Numbered from the stretch's first letter, positions 8,128-17,938 are shown. The stretch is DNA of 64,000 nt from Caballeronia telluris (GCF_001544495.1 NZ_FCNZ02000005.1:1-64000); one strand, 5' to 3'. The notes: a model not told the origin generated them from the sequence alone. Numbers and translations: made by a program.

Positions 8128-9426
8128 ATGCATCCCTCCTCAACCACCCTGGCCCCCGGGCAATCGAAGGCATCCGCTGTACTACGCGTGACGGCGGGTA
8201 ACTTCCTGGAGCAGTTCGACTTCTTTCTGTTTGGCTTCTATGCCACCCAGATTGCTGCGGTTTTCTTCCCGGCGGCGAGCGAGTTTGCTTCGCTGATGAT
8301 GACGTTCGCGGTGTTCGGCGCCGGCTTCCTGATGCGGCCGCTGGGCGCGATCATCCTCGGCGCGTATATCGATGACGTCGGCCGACGCAAGGGCCTGATC
8401 GTCACCTTGTCGATAATGGCGAGCGGCACCATCCTGATCGCGTTCGTCCCCGGTTACGCGTCGATCGGATTCTTTGCGCCGGCGCTGGTCCTGATCGGCC
8501 GTCTGCTGCAGGGCTTCTCGGCGGGTGCGGAACTGGGCGGCGTATCGGTCTATCTCGCCGAGATGGCGACGCCCGGACGCAAGGGGTTCTTCACGAGCTG
8601 GCAATCCGCCAGCCAGCAAGTGGCGATCGTGGTCGCGGCGGCGCTCGGTTTCGCCCTCAATCAATGGCTCGACACGGCGACGATCGCCGCGTGGGGATGG
8701 CGCGTGCCGTTCTTCGTCGGCTGCATGATCGTGCCGTTCATTTTCATCCTGCGGCGCAATCTCCAGGAAACGGAAGAATTTAAGCAGCGCCAGCATCGCC
8801 CGAGCATGAAAGAAGTCTTTACGACGCTCGTGCAGAACTGGACTGTCGTGATCGCCGGCGTCCTGCTTGTCGCGATGACCACCACGAGCTTCTACCTGAT
8901 CACGGTGTATGCGCCAACCTTCGGCAAGACGGTCCTGCATCTGAGCACCGCCGACAGCCTGCTCGTCACGCTGTGCGTGGGTATCTCCAACTTCATCTGG
9001 CTGCCGATCGGCGGCGCGTTGTCGGACCGGATCGGACGCCGCCCGCTCCTCCTCGGGATGACGATTCTGGCGATCGCGACCGCCTATCCCGCACTGTCGC
9101 TGCTTGCCCACGCGCCGAGCTTCGTCAATATGCTGCTCGTGCTGTTGTGGCTCTCGTTCATGTACGGCATGTACAACGGCGCGATGGTCGTCGCGCTCAC
9201 CGAAGTGATGCCGGTCGAAGTGCGAGTCGCCGGATTCTCGCTCGCCTACAGCCTCGCGACGGCGGTCTTCGGTGGATTCACGCCCGTCATCTCGACCGCG
9301 CTGATCCACATGACGGGCGACAAGGCCGCGCCCGGCTATTGGATGAGCTTCGCCGCGGTGTGCGGGCTCGGTGCGACGCTGGCGCTGTATCGGCGCCGTC
9401 CTGTGCCGCTGCACGCGGCGTCCTGA
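8128..9426 (+). CDS. MFS citrate/tricarballylate-type proton symporter (CitA/TcuC-like)
   Basis: The 432-residue protein begins with the family-typical [19 protein letters not shown] and has the inter-helix 2/3 signature [10 protein letters not shown], repeated in the second half as [10 protein letters not shown]. About twelve hydrophobic segments are visible, as in metabolite:H+ symporters of the inner membrane. GGAGA lies 9 bases before the ATG. Its place between lyase genes and a periplasmic binding protein, with its own copy of the shared operator, suggests it imports the acid cleaved by the lyase. CitA and TcuC are close relatives and cannot be separated by eye. Confidence 0.8.
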   Translation: MHPSSTTLAPGQSKASAVLRVTAGNFLEQFDFFLFGFYATQIAAVFFPAASEFASLMMTFAVFGAGFLMRPLGAIILGAYIDDVGRRKGLIVTLSIMASGTILIAFVPGYASIGFFAPALVLIGRLLQGFSAGAELGGVSVYLAEMATPGRKGFFTSWQSASQQVAIVVAAALGFALNQWLDTATIAAWGWRVPFFVGCMIVPFIFILRRNLQETEEFKQRQHRPSMKEVFTTLVQNWTVVIAGVLLVAMTTTSFYLITVYAPTFGKTVLHLSTADSLLVTLCVGISNFIWLPIGGALSDRIGRRPLLLGMTILAIATAYPALSLLAHAPSFVNMLLVLLWLSFMYGMYNGAMVVALTEVMPVEVRVAGFSLAYSLATAVFGGFTPVISTALIHMTGDKAAPGYWMSFAAVCGLGATLALYRRRPVPLHAAS

Positions 9427-9446
9427 CATATCGCATCCGTTCAATC

Positions 9447-10229
9447 ATGAAATCCATCCTTCTGAAATGCTGCACCGCCGCGCTGCTCGGCAGCGCCGTC
9501 GCCGCGGCAAACGTACAGGCCGCCGATCTGCATGTGATGAGCTCCGGCGGTTTCACTTCGGCGTACAAGTTGCTCGGCCCTAAATTCGCGGCATCGACCG
9601 GCAACACGCTCGATACCGCGCTCGGCCCGTCGATGGGCAAGTCGCCCGAAGCCATTCCGAACCGTCTTCAACGCGGCGAGCCTGCCGATGTCGTGATCAT
9701 GGTCGGCTACGCGCTCGACGACCTGATCAAGCAGGGCAAGGTCATTCCCGATTCGCGCGTCGAACTCGCGGATTCGCGCATCGGCATGGTCGTGCGCGAC
9801 GGGGCGCCCAAGCCCGACATCGGGTCCGAGGCGGCGCTCAGGGACACCTTGCTGCATGCACGGTCGATCGCCTACTCGGATAGTGCGAGCGGCGTCTATA
9901 TCGAGCGCGAGTTGTTCAAGCGGCTCGGCATCGAAGAACAGGTGAAGAGCAAGGCGAAAATGGTCCCCAGGATCCCGGTGGCGTCCGTGGTTGCGACCGG
10001 CGACTATGAAGTGGGCTTTCAGCAGGTGAGCGAGTTGCTGCCGGTGAAGGGGGCGGCGTACGTCGGCAAGATTCCGGAGTCGATGCAGTCGGTCACGCGC
10101 TTTGCAGCGGGCATACCCGTCGGCGCGCAGCATCCGAAGGAGGCGAAAGCGCTGCTCGACTATCTCGCGTCGCCTGCCGTGCAGCCGGAGGTGACATCGA
10201 CGGGCCTCGATTCCGTCGCCACGCAGTGA
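9447..10229 (+). CDS. ModA-like extracellular substrate-binding protein
   Basis: The 260-residue protein has a clear Sec signal peptide ending near residue 27 (VQAADLHVMSSGG) and then the two-lobed fold of molybdate-type binding proteins: SSGGFTSAY near the start, ADVVIMVGYALDDLI, and a late GAQHPKEAKALLDYL. No ABC permease or ATPase gene is adjacent. The only transport partners nearby are the MFS carrier, which ends 20 bases upstream, and DctA. Many ModA-like proteins in catabolic operons are not molybdate binders. A role in binding or sensing the same carboxylate in the periplasm is possible but inferred. Confidence 0.7.
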   Translation: MKSILLKCCTAALLGSAVAAANVQAADLHVMSSGGFTSAYKLLGPKFAASTGNTLDTALGPSMGKSPEAIPNRLQRGEPADVVIMVGYALDDLIKQGKVIPDSRVELADSRIGMVVRDGAPKPDIGSEAALRDTLLHARSIAYSDSASGVYIERELFKRLGIEEQVKSKAKMVPRIPVASVVATGDYEVGFQQVSELLPVKGAAYVGKIPESMQSVTRFAAGIPVGAQHPKEAKALLDYLASPAVQPEVTSTGLDSVATQ

Positions 10230-10244
10230 GACGACCGCAGCGAT

Positions 10245-11546
10245 TCAGCCGGGCAGGTCCGCGGGCTGGTCGAAGGGTTCTTCCGGCTCGTGCGCAAGGC
10301 TCAACGCTTCTTTCAGGCGCGCCCGGTCACAGGCGCGCTCCCACATCGATACGAAGATTACCGCGCAGGTGTTGCTGATCACGCTCGTGAGGGCGCGCGC
10401 CTCGGACATGAAGCGATCGATGCCGACCAGCAGTGCGACGCCCGCCAGCGGCAGATCGGGGATGACAGCGAGCGTGGCGACGAGCGCAACCAGCCCGCTG
10501 CCCGATACGCCCGCCGCACCCTTCGACGTCAGCAGCATGACCGCCAGCATCGTCGCGATCTGGCCGCCGGAGAGGTGTACGTCGCACGCTTGAGCGATGA
10601 ACATCGAAGCGAGCGTCAGGTAGATCGCCGTGCCGTCGAGGTTGAACGAATAGCCGGCGGGCAGCACGAGACCGACGATGCCTTTGTCGCAGCCAAGCGC
10701 TTCCAGCTTGACGATGAGGCGCGGCAACACCGGTTCTGTCGACGAAGTCGCGAGCACGATGATGAGTTCCTCGCGAATGTAACGCAGCAGCCGCCACAAC
10801 GAGAAGCCGTGCAGGCGCGCGAGCGGACCGAGCACGCAGACGACGAACAGCAGGCACGCCGCATAGAACGAAACCATCAGCATGCCAAGCGAGCCAATCG
10901 AGCGGATGCCGAAGCGGCCTACCGTGAACGCCATCGCGCCGAATGCGCCGGCGGGCGCGAGCCGCATGATCAGCGCGAGGATGCGGAACAACACGTGCGC
11001 GATGCCATCGATGAATGCCTGTACCCGCTGCCCGGCGTTTCCACTGGCGTTCAATGCGAAGCCGAACAGCAGGGCGAGCAGCAGGACCGGCAGCACCTCA
11101 CCTTTCTCGAAGGCGCCGACGAGCGTCTCCGGAATCACATGCAGCGCGAATTCGACGAGCCCGTGCGGCTGCGTGCGCGGCGAATACTGCGCGAGAACGG
11201 CCGTGTCGAGAAGATGCGTGTCGATGTGCAGTCCCGCGCCGGGGTGCAGCGCGAATGCGGTCGCGAGGCCCAGGACGAGCGCAACGATGGTGAGAAAGTA
11301 GAACAACGCCAACGCTTTCAGGATGGTCCGGCCGATCTTCGAGCCGCTCGAAAGCGACGTGATACCGGTGACGATCGTGCAGAAAACGATCGGTGCGATC
11401 ATCATGCGCACCAGCGCGACGAACGCATCGCTGAGCGGTTTGAACGACGCACCGGCCTGTGGCCAGAAGTGGCCGATGGTCATCCCGAGCCCCATGCCGA
11501 GCAGGACCTGAACGTACAGCACATTGAAAGGCCTCGGCACGGTCAT
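10245..11546 (-). CDS. C4-dicarboxylate:cation symporter, DctA type (DAACS family)
   Basis: At 433 residues the protein has the DAACS hallmarks: a serine-rich reentrant loop ATSSTEPVLPRL, the transport motif GYSFNLDGTAIYL and a second loop LLTSKGAAGVSGSG, with about eight membrane helices. The family imports succinate, fumarate, malate or aspartate with cations across the inner membrane. The gene is downstream of, and overlaps by four bases (ATGA), the LysR gene, so both are cotranscribed. It converges on the binding-protein gene with only 15 bases between stops. It may bring in C4 acids related to the products of the lyase pathway. Confidence 0.85.
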   Translation of the reverse strand: MTVPRPFNVLYVQVLLGMGLGMTIGHFWPQAGASFKPLSDAFVALVRMMIAPIVFCTIVTGITSLSSGSKIGRTILKALALFYFLTIVALVLGLATAFALHPGAGLHIDTHLLDTAVLAQYSPRTQPHGLVEFALHVIPETLVGAFEKGEVLPVLLLALLFGFALNASGNAGQRVQAFIDGIAHVLFRILALIMRLAPAGAFGAMAFTVGRFGIRSIGSLGMLMVSFYAACLLFVVCVLGPLARLHGFSLWRLLRYIREELIIVLATSSTEPVLPRLIVKLEALGCDKGIVGLVLPAGYSFNLDGTAIYLTLASMFIAQACDVHLSGGQIATMLAVMLLTSKGAAGVSGSGLVALVATLAVIPDLPLAGVALLVGIDRFMSEARALTSVISNTCAVIFVSMWERACDRARLKEALSLAHEPEEPFDQPADLPG

Positions 11547-12472
11547 TTCGGGGTCTTCTTCACCGCACGCGTCATGCCGCCGCGTTTCATGTCGAGAATC
11601 GTCTGATAAAACTGCTGCGCGGCTGGCGCGAGCGGGCGTCCCCGGCGCCTGACGATGCCCACCCGCCTCGTTACGACCGGATCAACAAGTGGCACGCTCG
11701 TCAGGATCGGATGGTCATGCATCGGCATCGCCATCGAAGGCACAGCCGCTACACCCAGTCCCGCTTCGATCAGGCCAAGCATCGTGGTGACATGGCGAGT
11801 CTCGCAGACGCTCGGTACGGCCGGCGCCACGCTGGTCAACGCCTGATCCAGCAACAGGCGGTTGCCGGACGTCTTGTCGACGGAAACGTATTCGTGTTCA
11901 TAAAGCTCGCTCCAGGACACGCGTGTCTTCCGTGCCAGCGGATGATCGCGACGGCACGCGGCGACGAACCGTTCCTGCAGCAGGACCTTGAACTCGACCT
12001 CGGTTTCCTGGCTGCCCATAAAGCTGACGCCGAAATCGGCTGCACCGCTGATGACCGAGCCGAGCACTTCGTTGGCGCTCGAATCGAGCAGCTTGACCCG
12101 GATCCGGGGATAGCGGGTGTGATAGGCGGCCACGACACTCGGCAGAAAATAGTAGGCAACCGACGGCACGCACGCGATGGTCACATGACCGAGGCGGCTG
12201 CTGGATACGTCGCGGATGCCAAGCAATGCGACATCTAGATCGTCGAGCAGTTGTTCCGCGCTTGGAGCGAACACGCGGCCTATAGTGGTGAGCGTTACGC
12301 TGCGAGTGGTCCGCTCGAAGAGCCGCACGCCGAGCGCCGTCTCGAGCTTCTCGATGCGCCGGCTCAGCGCTGGCTGCGAAATATTGACCGCCTCCGCTGC
12401 TTTGCGGAAGCTACCCAACTCCACGACAGCTCGAAACGCCTGTAAATCGTTCAGGTCGAAGTTGACGCCCAC
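11543..12472 (-). CDS. LysR-family transcriptional regulator
   Basis: The 309-residue protein has an N-terminal winged helix (about residues 8-65: LQAFRAVVELGSFRKAAE, SQPALSRRIEKLE, LFERT) and a C-terminal inducer-binding domain. The start is a GTG with AGGA six bases ahead. It is transcribed together with dctA. It is the only regulator gene in the 3.6-12.5 kb locus and so the candidate for binding the two ATTGAT-N11-ATCAAT elements. I see no copy of that element directly upstream of this gene, so autoregulation is not evident. Confidence 0.9.
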   Translation of the reverse strand: MGVNFDLNDLQAFRAVVELGSFRKAAEAVNISQPALSRRIEKLETALGVRLFERTTRSVTLTTIGRVFAPSAEQLLDDLDVALLGIRDVSSSRLGHVTIACVPSVAYYFLPSVVAAYHTRYPRIRVKLLDSSANEVLGSVISGAADFGVSFMGSQETEVEFKVLLQERFVAACRRDHPLARKTRVSWSELYEHEYVSVDKTSGNRLLLDQALTSVAPAVPSVCETRHVTTMLGLIEAGLGVAAVPSMAMPMHDHPILTSVPLVDPVVTRRVGIVRRRGRPLAPAAQQFYQTILDMKRGGMTRAVKKTPK

Positions 12473-13270
12473 GGGCCGTCCTCAGCATTTTATGTGCGGC
12501 TATTTTGCATCATGCGAGGGAAAGAGCCCCATGAGGGTGAGCACGCTCGGAACCCGCGGGGTCGCTCCGAGAGCGGAGCGAGTGGCCGATTCCGTCGTGT
12601 AAGCGGTCATTTATCGCTGAGAGCGGTGTGTTTTTTCATGGCCGAACCCGGAAATACGCAGTGAGTCGGAAGATCACTGGACGCGACCAGCGGCGAACTT
12701 CCAGACCCGATCCGTTGCGGACAATCGAGATGTGACGGGTTCAATGGCCGCTTCCCCCTGTTGACCGGCCACCAGAAGCATACTGGGCCTCGACCTATGA
12801 TACTGACTGTCAATGCCGCCCGTGGTTTCCCCTACTTGACGATAGGAAGTCGCGATGAAGGCGACCTCGCGCTCCTTTTCTTAGGAGAAACGGGACTTAC
12901 GCTACCGAGTTCACAGCGACCGTCGGCTGAGCTAACGGCATTGCTGAGCGGCGCGGTTATCCCCGGCAATCGCAGAACGTCCGAAAGCACGCCGACCATC
13001 AAATGTCTGATCCATTTGGATCGCCCCGCAAAATCGACCCGCGACGGCGATGAAGGTTGAGCGGCAGCGCCAAGTCACGCGTGCTCGAGCAGTGTCAAGC
13101 GATGGCCGAATGCCCTTGCTCGCCGACGTTATCCCATACGAGATTAAGCGGGGCAACGAGGAACCCATTCAACTCGCGTTAGCGACTCGACGGTCGCCTC
13201 GATCCGGCCGACGCTCCGGCGCCGCCAACGGCCGGGCCATCCACGGCATCACAGCCCGACCGATTTGCGC
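12473..13270. other. About 800 bases without a convincing gene
   Basis: Short open frames here show no recognisable protein and no good ribosome binding site. A small hairpin (cgctccg/cggagcg with an agag loop) lies around 12567-12585. The stretch separates the LysR/dctA unit from a converging MFS gene and holds the LysR promoter at its left end. I see no tRNA, IS end or repeat. Confidence 0.5.
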
Positions 13271-14656
13271 TCAGCGCGACAGAGGATGCGGCGAGTGCGC
13301 GCACGCATGCGCATCCAGCGCTGCAGCCGCTTCATCTTCCGGCTCCTCAGACAAATCGCGCTTGAATGTCTCGGCGAGGAAAAACGCGCACACCAGGCTC
13401 AGCAACGCTGTCGCCGCGATATAGATCGAAATGGGCAACGTCTGGCCATACGTAGCGAACAGGTAGGTGGCGATCAATGGCGTCGGTCCTGACGTGATGA
13501 TGCCGGCGATCTGATACGGCAGCGACGCGCCCGTGTAGCGCACCCGCGTACCGAACAGTTCCGCAAACCACGTCGATTGCACGCCGTACACGGACGCCTG
13601 GCTCAACGCGATACCGCAGACGTACGCCACGAAAATCAAGTTCGGATTGCGCGTCTCAAGCAACGGAAAGAACGCGAATCCATATATCGCCACGAACACC
13701 GCGCCGAGCATGAAGACCGTCCGCCGTCCGATCACGTCCGACAGTTTGCCGAACAAGGGCAGCGTGATCAGCGCAAACGCGCAGCCCACAATGATGGCGT
13801 TCAGCAGTAGCCCGCGCGACAAGCCGAGCCGCGTCGTTCCGTATACCAGCACGAACACGTTGATCACGTTAAAGGTGATGTCGACCGCGAAGCGCGTGCC
13901 GATCGTCAGCACAAGGTCTTTCGGATGCCGGCGCAGCAGTTCGATCAACGGCGCCTTCACGACCTGCTTGCTCGCCTTGATCTGTTCGAATACCGGCGAC
14001 TCCATGACACGCAAGCGGATGAACAGGCCAATCGCGATTAGCGCGACGCTCAGCAGGAACGGCAGGCGCCATCCCCATGAATAGAACGCGTCCGACGGCA
14101 TACTCGACACGGCTTTGAACACCGCGGTCGAGAGCATCAGCCCGAGCGGCACGCCCAGTTGCGGGAACGCGCCGAAAAAGCCACGCTTTCTGGCCGGCGC
14201 CGTTTCGACCACCATCAGCACCGCGCCGCCCCATTCGCCGCCGACGCCGAGCCCTTGCAGGAAGCGCATCGCCACCAGCAGGATCGGCGCCCAGACGCCG
14301 ATCGAGGCGTAAGTCGGCAGCAGGCCGATCACGAAGGTACTGACACCCATGATCGTCAGTGTCGCGACGAGCGTCGCCTTACGTCCGATGCGATCGCCAA
14401 AGTGCCCGAAAAACACGGCGCCGAAAGGCCGTGCGAGATAGCCGACCGCAAAACTGCCGAACGCCGCGATGGTGCCGACCACCGGATCGAACGAGGGGAA
14501 GAACAGCTTGGCGAAGACCAGCGCCGAAGCCGTGGCATAGAGAAAAAAGTCGTACCACTCGATGGCGGTTCCGACCACCGAAGCGACCAGCACACGGTTG
14601 ACGGCCGAACGGCTGATAGCCGACGCGCCGCCGGATGAAACGGGCGATGTATTCAT
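13271..14656 (-). CDS. MFS transporter, metabolite:H+ symporter (MHS) family
   Basis: The 461-residue protein has the MHS opening VGTAIEWYDFFLYATASAL, the loop 2/3 signature GHFGDRIGRKATL and its second-half counterpart GKLSDVIGRRTVF, with about twelve membrane helices and a charged, Glu/Ala-rich C-terminal tail. Start ATG 14656 has a strong GGAGGAGA. It is 89 bases downstream of the M24 gene on the same strand and probably shares its LysR-controlled promoter. Its substrate may be a sugar acid or uronate, given the neighbouring uxuA, uxuB and iolB; this is inferred. Confidence 0.85.
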   Translation of the reverse strand: MNTSPVSSGGASAISRSAVNRVLVASVVGTAIEWYDFFLYATASALVFAKLFFPSFDPVVGTIAAFGSFAVGYLARPFGAVFFGHFGDRIGRKATLVATLTIMGVSTFVIGLLPTYASIGVWAPILLVAMRFLQGLGVGGEWGGAVLMVVETAPARKRGFFGAFPQLGVPLGLMLSTAVFKAVSSMPSDAFYSWGWRLPFLLSVALIAIGLFIRLRVMESPVFEQIKASKQVVKAPLIELLRRHPKDLVLTIGTRFAVDITFNVINVFVLVYGTTRLGLSRGLLLNAIIVGCAFALITLPLFGKLSDVIGRRTVFMLGAVFVAIYGFAFFPLLETRNPNLIFVAYVCGIALSQASVYGVQSTWFAELFGTRVRYTGASLPYQIAGIITSGPTPLIATYLFATYGQTLPISIYIAATALLSLVCAFFLAETFKRDLSEEPEDEAAAALDAHACAHSPHPLSR

Positions 14657-14745
14657 GTCTCCTCCCTTCTCTGGGAATCTGTGTTTTGAACTGCTGCGTG
14701 TCGGCGGCGCGGGTCCGCCGGCACGTTACGATAAATACCCTGTGC

Positions 14746-15912
14746 TCACCAGTGCAGTTCCATCGGGAATTGGTCGAGCGTTTCGACGCCGCCCGAGGTC
14801 AACCGCACGATACGTTCGGTGCGCAAGCCGCCGACGTTCGGCACCGTGATCGTCGCCTTCAGGGTAAAGACCATGTTTTCCTGCAGCACGGTCTTGTTGC
14901 CCGGCCCGATCCACGGCGCTTCTTCTTCCGGGTCCATGCCGGTGCCGTGACCGGTGCCATGGCCACGCGCTTCGCTTGAGTATTGCTCGTAGTTTGATTT
15001 CACCAGCGCCTGCTGGATCACCGCGTTCAGTTCCATTGCCGCCATGCCGGGACGCGCGGCGGCCAGGCCCGCTTCAACCGCGCGCGCCGCTGCCGCGACG
15101 ATCGCCATCTTCTCGGGATTCGCCGGACCGTAGGTGAAACCGCGTCCGCCATCGGCCACGTACCCACGATAACGCGCACCGATGTCGGTCATGATCAGGT
15201 CGCCCGGTTGCAGGATGCGGTCGGTGGGGCGCGCCAGGTTGAACGCCGAGCGCGGACCGGATTGCACCATGGAATCGAACGCGGTCCGGTCTGCTCCTCC
15301 CGCGAGCATCGCGCGGTCAGCGATCAGAGCGAGTTCGCGCTCGGTGTAGGGACGGCGGTCGGCGAGCGCGTCGCGGATTGCTGCCATCGCCGAATCGGTC
15401 AAGGCGGCGGCTTTGCGCATCAGCGCCACTTCGGCGTCGCTCTTGACCGCCTTGATTTCGGCCAGCACCATCGTTGGTTCGAGCTTCAGTTCGCCGAGAC
15501 CGGCGTTCAGGCGCTTCAACAGATCGGCGGGAATATAGGCGGCGCCGGCGAGGCCGACCGTGCCGCTACGGTGCCGCGCCGAAAATGCCTGCACGTGTTG
15601 CGTGACTTCACGCAGGCTGCGCACCTCGAAGGCCGTCACGCTCGTCGCGTAGTCGAAGCATTGATCCGACACGAACAGCACGGGGTCGCCGTCCACGGGC
15701 AACAGCAGGATCGCGTTGGCGATGTCCGATACGCCGTCGAGCGGACGGAACTCGGTGAAGTAGCCGATGTTCGCGCCACGCCAGCAATCGCCGAAGGCGA
15801 GCAGGCCGACCAGGCCCGCCTTGTCGAGTGCGCTGCGGACCTTCGCGACGCGGACGAGGAACTCGTCGGTGGTGATGCCTTCCGGCGGCATGTCTGCGGT
15901 ACGGGTGTTCAT
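14746..15912 (-). CDS. M24 family (creatinase/prolidase-like) protein with an altered metal ligand
   Basis: The 388-residue protein has an N-terminal creatinase-type domain and a C-terminal pita-bread domain. Metal-ligand positions are visible as TDIGA, YVADGGR, GHGTGHGTGMD and RTERIV. The fourth ligand position, normally the Glu of FTIEPGI, reads FTLKATI, so a lysine stands there. It may therefore be a one-metal or non-metal enzyme, as creatinase is, rather than a true aminopeptidase. The frame is open further upstream, but ATG 15912 follows an AGGAG and begins the recognisable domain. It is divergent from the LysR gene at 16100, with a shared operator candidate between them, and the MFS gene follows. 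Confidence 0.75.
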   Translation of the reverse strand: MNTRTADMPPEGITTDEFLVRVAKVRSALDKAGLVGLLAFGDCWRGANIGYFTEFRPLDGVSDIANAILLLPVDGDPVLFVSDQCFDYATSVTAFEVRSLREVTQHVQAFSARHRSGTVGLAGAAYIPADLLKRLNAGLGELKLEPTMVLAEIKAVKSDAEVALMRKAAALTDSAMAAIRDALADRRPYTERELALIADRAMLAGGADRTAFDSMVQSGPRSAFNLARPTDRILQPGDLIMTDIGARYRGYVADGGRGFTYGPANPEKMAIVAAAARAVEAGLAAARPGMAAMELNAVIQQALVKSNYEQYSSEARGHGTGHGTGMDPEEEAPWIGPGNKTVLQENMVFTLKATITVPNVGGLRTERIVRLTSGGVETLDQFPMELHW

Positions 15913-16033
15913 TGCTTCTTCGTCTCCTGTGCGACTGCATGCGCGGATGTTGCATGCAGCCGGTCTCGATGCCCATGATGTGAATCGGCCCCGCCTTGGA
16001 ATGCAGGACCTCTTCGGCATAGTAGAATCGTTC

Positions 16034-16087
16034 GATATGCATTTATAATGAAAAATAACACATGATCTATATCGAAACGGAATACAT
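16034..16087. promoter_or_regulatory. Copy 1 of a 54-bp shared element between the M24 gene and its LysR gene
   Basis: The AT-rich stretch matches 20698-20751 without gaps at 40 of 54 positions. Conserved blocks are ATGC-TTT-A-AATGAA, AATAAC, ATCTATA and GGAATACAT. It lies 122 bases upstream of the minus-strand M24 start and 13 bases before the LysR GTG, the usual place for a LysR-type regulator to act on itself and a divergent target. Confidence 0.65.
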
Positions 16088-16099
16088 GGAGACGACGTC

Positions 16100-17095
16100 G
16101 TGACCGCAAGCATTGATCCGGGCAAGGGCGCGGCGGCCATCGCGACGGGCCGCTTCGACCCCACGCGTCTGAAGACACGCCAACTGGCCCTGATCGTTCA
16201 GCTCGACATCCATCGCTCAGTGTTGCGCGCGGCGGACGCCGCGCACATGACGCAGCCCGGCGCGACCAAGTTACTGCGGGAACTGGAAGACACGATGGGT
16301 GTGCCATTGTTCGAACGGCATCCGCGCGGTGTCGAGCCCACCTGGTACGGCGAGGTGCTGATTCGCCATGCACGCAGCGTGCTGGCGGAGTTGCAACACG
16401 CATACGACGAAGTATCCGCGCTCAAAGCCGGCCTGACCGGGCAGGCGATGATCGGCACCGAGGTCACGGCGGCCACCAACGTCGTGCCGCAAGCGGTGGC
16501 GCTGCTCAAGAAGCGCTTTCCGCAGATTCGCGTCAACATCGAGATGGAGTTCAGTGAGGTGCTAGTGCAGCGTCTGCAGGAAGGCAAGCTGGATATGATC
16601 GTCGCGCGAATTCGCAATCCGGACGATCTGGCGGAACTGCACTACGCCCCGCTCGCAGAAGCACAGCACGCGCTGTTCGCGCGCGTTGGCCACCCGCTCG
16701 TCAAGCGCAAGACTCTGAGCTGGGACGAACTGGCGCCGCAAACATGGATCTTGCCGCCGAAAGGCAACGTGATGCGCAATCAGTTCACGCAACTTTTTCT
16801 CGAACGTCAGCTCGCGTTGCCGACGGATGTGGTCGAGAGCTCGTCGCTGCCAGTCATCACCAGTCTGCTGCAGATGAGCGATATGATCGCGCCGCTTGCG
16901 CGCGAGCCGGTGCGGCCGTATTGCATTGCCGGTGCGCTCGAGCCGCTACCGTTCGAACTCGATCTGAAGCTCGGACCGGCGGCCATCGTCACTCGGCGCG
17001 GCCAAAGGCTCTCACCGGGCGCGCGAGCGATGCTGCAAGCGCTGCGCGAGGCGGCCGGATTCGACACTCAAGGCCCCGACGCTGACAGCGATTGA
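16100..17095 (+). CDS. LysR-family regulator (GbpR-like), likely controls the sugar-acid locus
   Basis: This 331-residue protein has an N-terminal helix-turn-helix (about residues 24-85: TRQLALIVQLDIHRSVLRAA, PGATKLLRELED, LFERHPRG) and a substrate-binding domain (about 110-320). The HTH region resembles the GbpR branch that controls sugar or aromatic-acid binding proteins. Translation starts at a GTG with GGAG eight bases upstream. It is divergent from the M24/MFS pair and ends 12 bases before the convergent iolB gene. The duplicated 54-bp element suggests it regulates both the M24/MFS unit and uxuA-uxuB-iolB. Confidence 0.88.
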   Translation: MTASIDPGKGAAAIATGRFDPTRLKTRQLALIVQLDIHRSVLRAADAAHMTQPGATKLLRELEDTMGVPLFERHPRGVEPTWYGEVLIRHARSVLAELQHAYDEVSALKAGLTGQAMIGTEVTAATNVVPQAVALLKKRFPQIRVNIEMEFSEVLVQRLQEGKLDMIVARIRNPDDLAELHYAPLAEAQHALFARVGHPLVKRKTLSWDELAPQTWILPPKGNVMRNQFTQLFLERQLALPTDVVESSSLPVITSLLQMSDMIAPLAREPVRPYCIAGALEPLPFELDLKLGPAAIVTRRGQRLSPGARAMLQALREAAGFDTQGPDADSD

Positions 17096-17107
17096 CTTAC
17101 AGGGAAC

Positions 17108-17938
17108 TCAGCGCGCGCCGTCCGTCGCGACGCTTGCGCCGGATTGCAGTAACCATTCATGAGCCGGCTCGTTGTGTACGTGCCAGGTGCGGCGCGGACC
17201 AGCCATCACATTCAGGTAGTAGAGGTCGTAGCCGTGCGCGGCGGCAACCGGGTGATAGCCGCGCGGCACCAGCACGACATGCTTGTCATACGCCGCGAGC
17301 GTTTCGTCCAGACTGCGGTCGTCGGTATAGACGCGCTGAATCGCGAAGCCCTGCGGCGGCGAGACACGGTGGTAATAAGTTTCCTCGAGATAGGTCTGCT
17401 GCTCGCCATCGTCGGTATCGTGCCGATGCGGCGGGTAGCTCGACCAGTTGCCCGCGGGCGTCACCGATTCCACCACCAGCAAGCTCTCCGCCGGCTCGGT
17501 TTCCGGCAGGATGTGGCGCACGTGACGCAGATTGGCACCGGCGCCGCGGGTTTCCTGCTTGACCTCGTAGGGTGGAATGAAGCGCGGCGGCAGACCGCCC
17601 TTCGCGGGCGCGGAGCAGATGCCGAGTTCGACGTCGCCCGTGGCCACGATCGTGTAGGACGTATGCGGCGGCACGTACACGGACCACGGCGCGCCATCGA
17701 ACGGCGTCATCCGTGCGCCGATCGCGCGGCTCGCGAGCCCTTCGCAACCGACCATCGCGTGCCCCTTGACGAGGACGATCAAGACTTCACGATTGCCCGT
17801 CTCCCGCGTGACCGTGGCGCCGGCCTTCAGGTCGAAAACATCGAAGCCGACGTATTTCCAGCGGGCGCTCGCCGGCGTGATATGGATGATCTGGCCGTCT
17901 TCGGCATGCTTCGACGGTTTGACAAGCAGGTCGCTCAT
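17108..17938 (-). CDS. iolB: 5-deoxy-glucuronate isomerase (IolB family)
   Basis: The protein is a bicupin of about 276 residues. The metal-binding cupin motif reads SSYPPHRHDTDD followed by LEETYYHRVSPPQGF, and the C-terminal part has PRGYHPVAAAHGYDLYYLN, all typical of IolB. IolB isomerises 5-deoxy-D-glucuronate in myo-inositol breakdown, and the related KduI acts on uronates. Start ATG 17938 has a GGAGG six bases upstream. It follows uxuB by 12 bases and is the last gene of an uxuA-uxuB-iolB unit. No other iol genes are here, so it may work on a uronate rather than in a complete inositol pathway. Confidence 0.8.
   Translation of the reverse strand: MSDLLVKPSKHAEDGQIIHITPASARWKYVGFDVFDLKAGATVTRETGNREVLIVLVKGHAMVGCEGLASRAIGARMTPFDGAPWSVYVPPHTSYTIVATGDVELGICSAPAKGGLPPRFIPPYEVKQETRGAGANLRHVRHILPETEPAESLLVVESVTPAGNWSSYPPHRHDTDDGEQQTYLEETYYHRVSPPQGFAIQRVYTDDRSLDETLAAYDKHVVLVPRGYHPVAAAHGYDLYYLNVMAGPRRTWHVHNEPAHEWLLQSGASVATDGAR

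Noticed and set aside
9447-10229. Molybdate-transport operon
   Set aside because: Only a ModA-like binding protein is present. There is no modB or modC and the context is carboxylate use.
10290-11606. 438-residue open frame on the plus strand opposite dctA
   Set aside because: The translation is extremely rich in Arg, Glu, Gln and His with no fold signature, and DctA on the other strand is certain.
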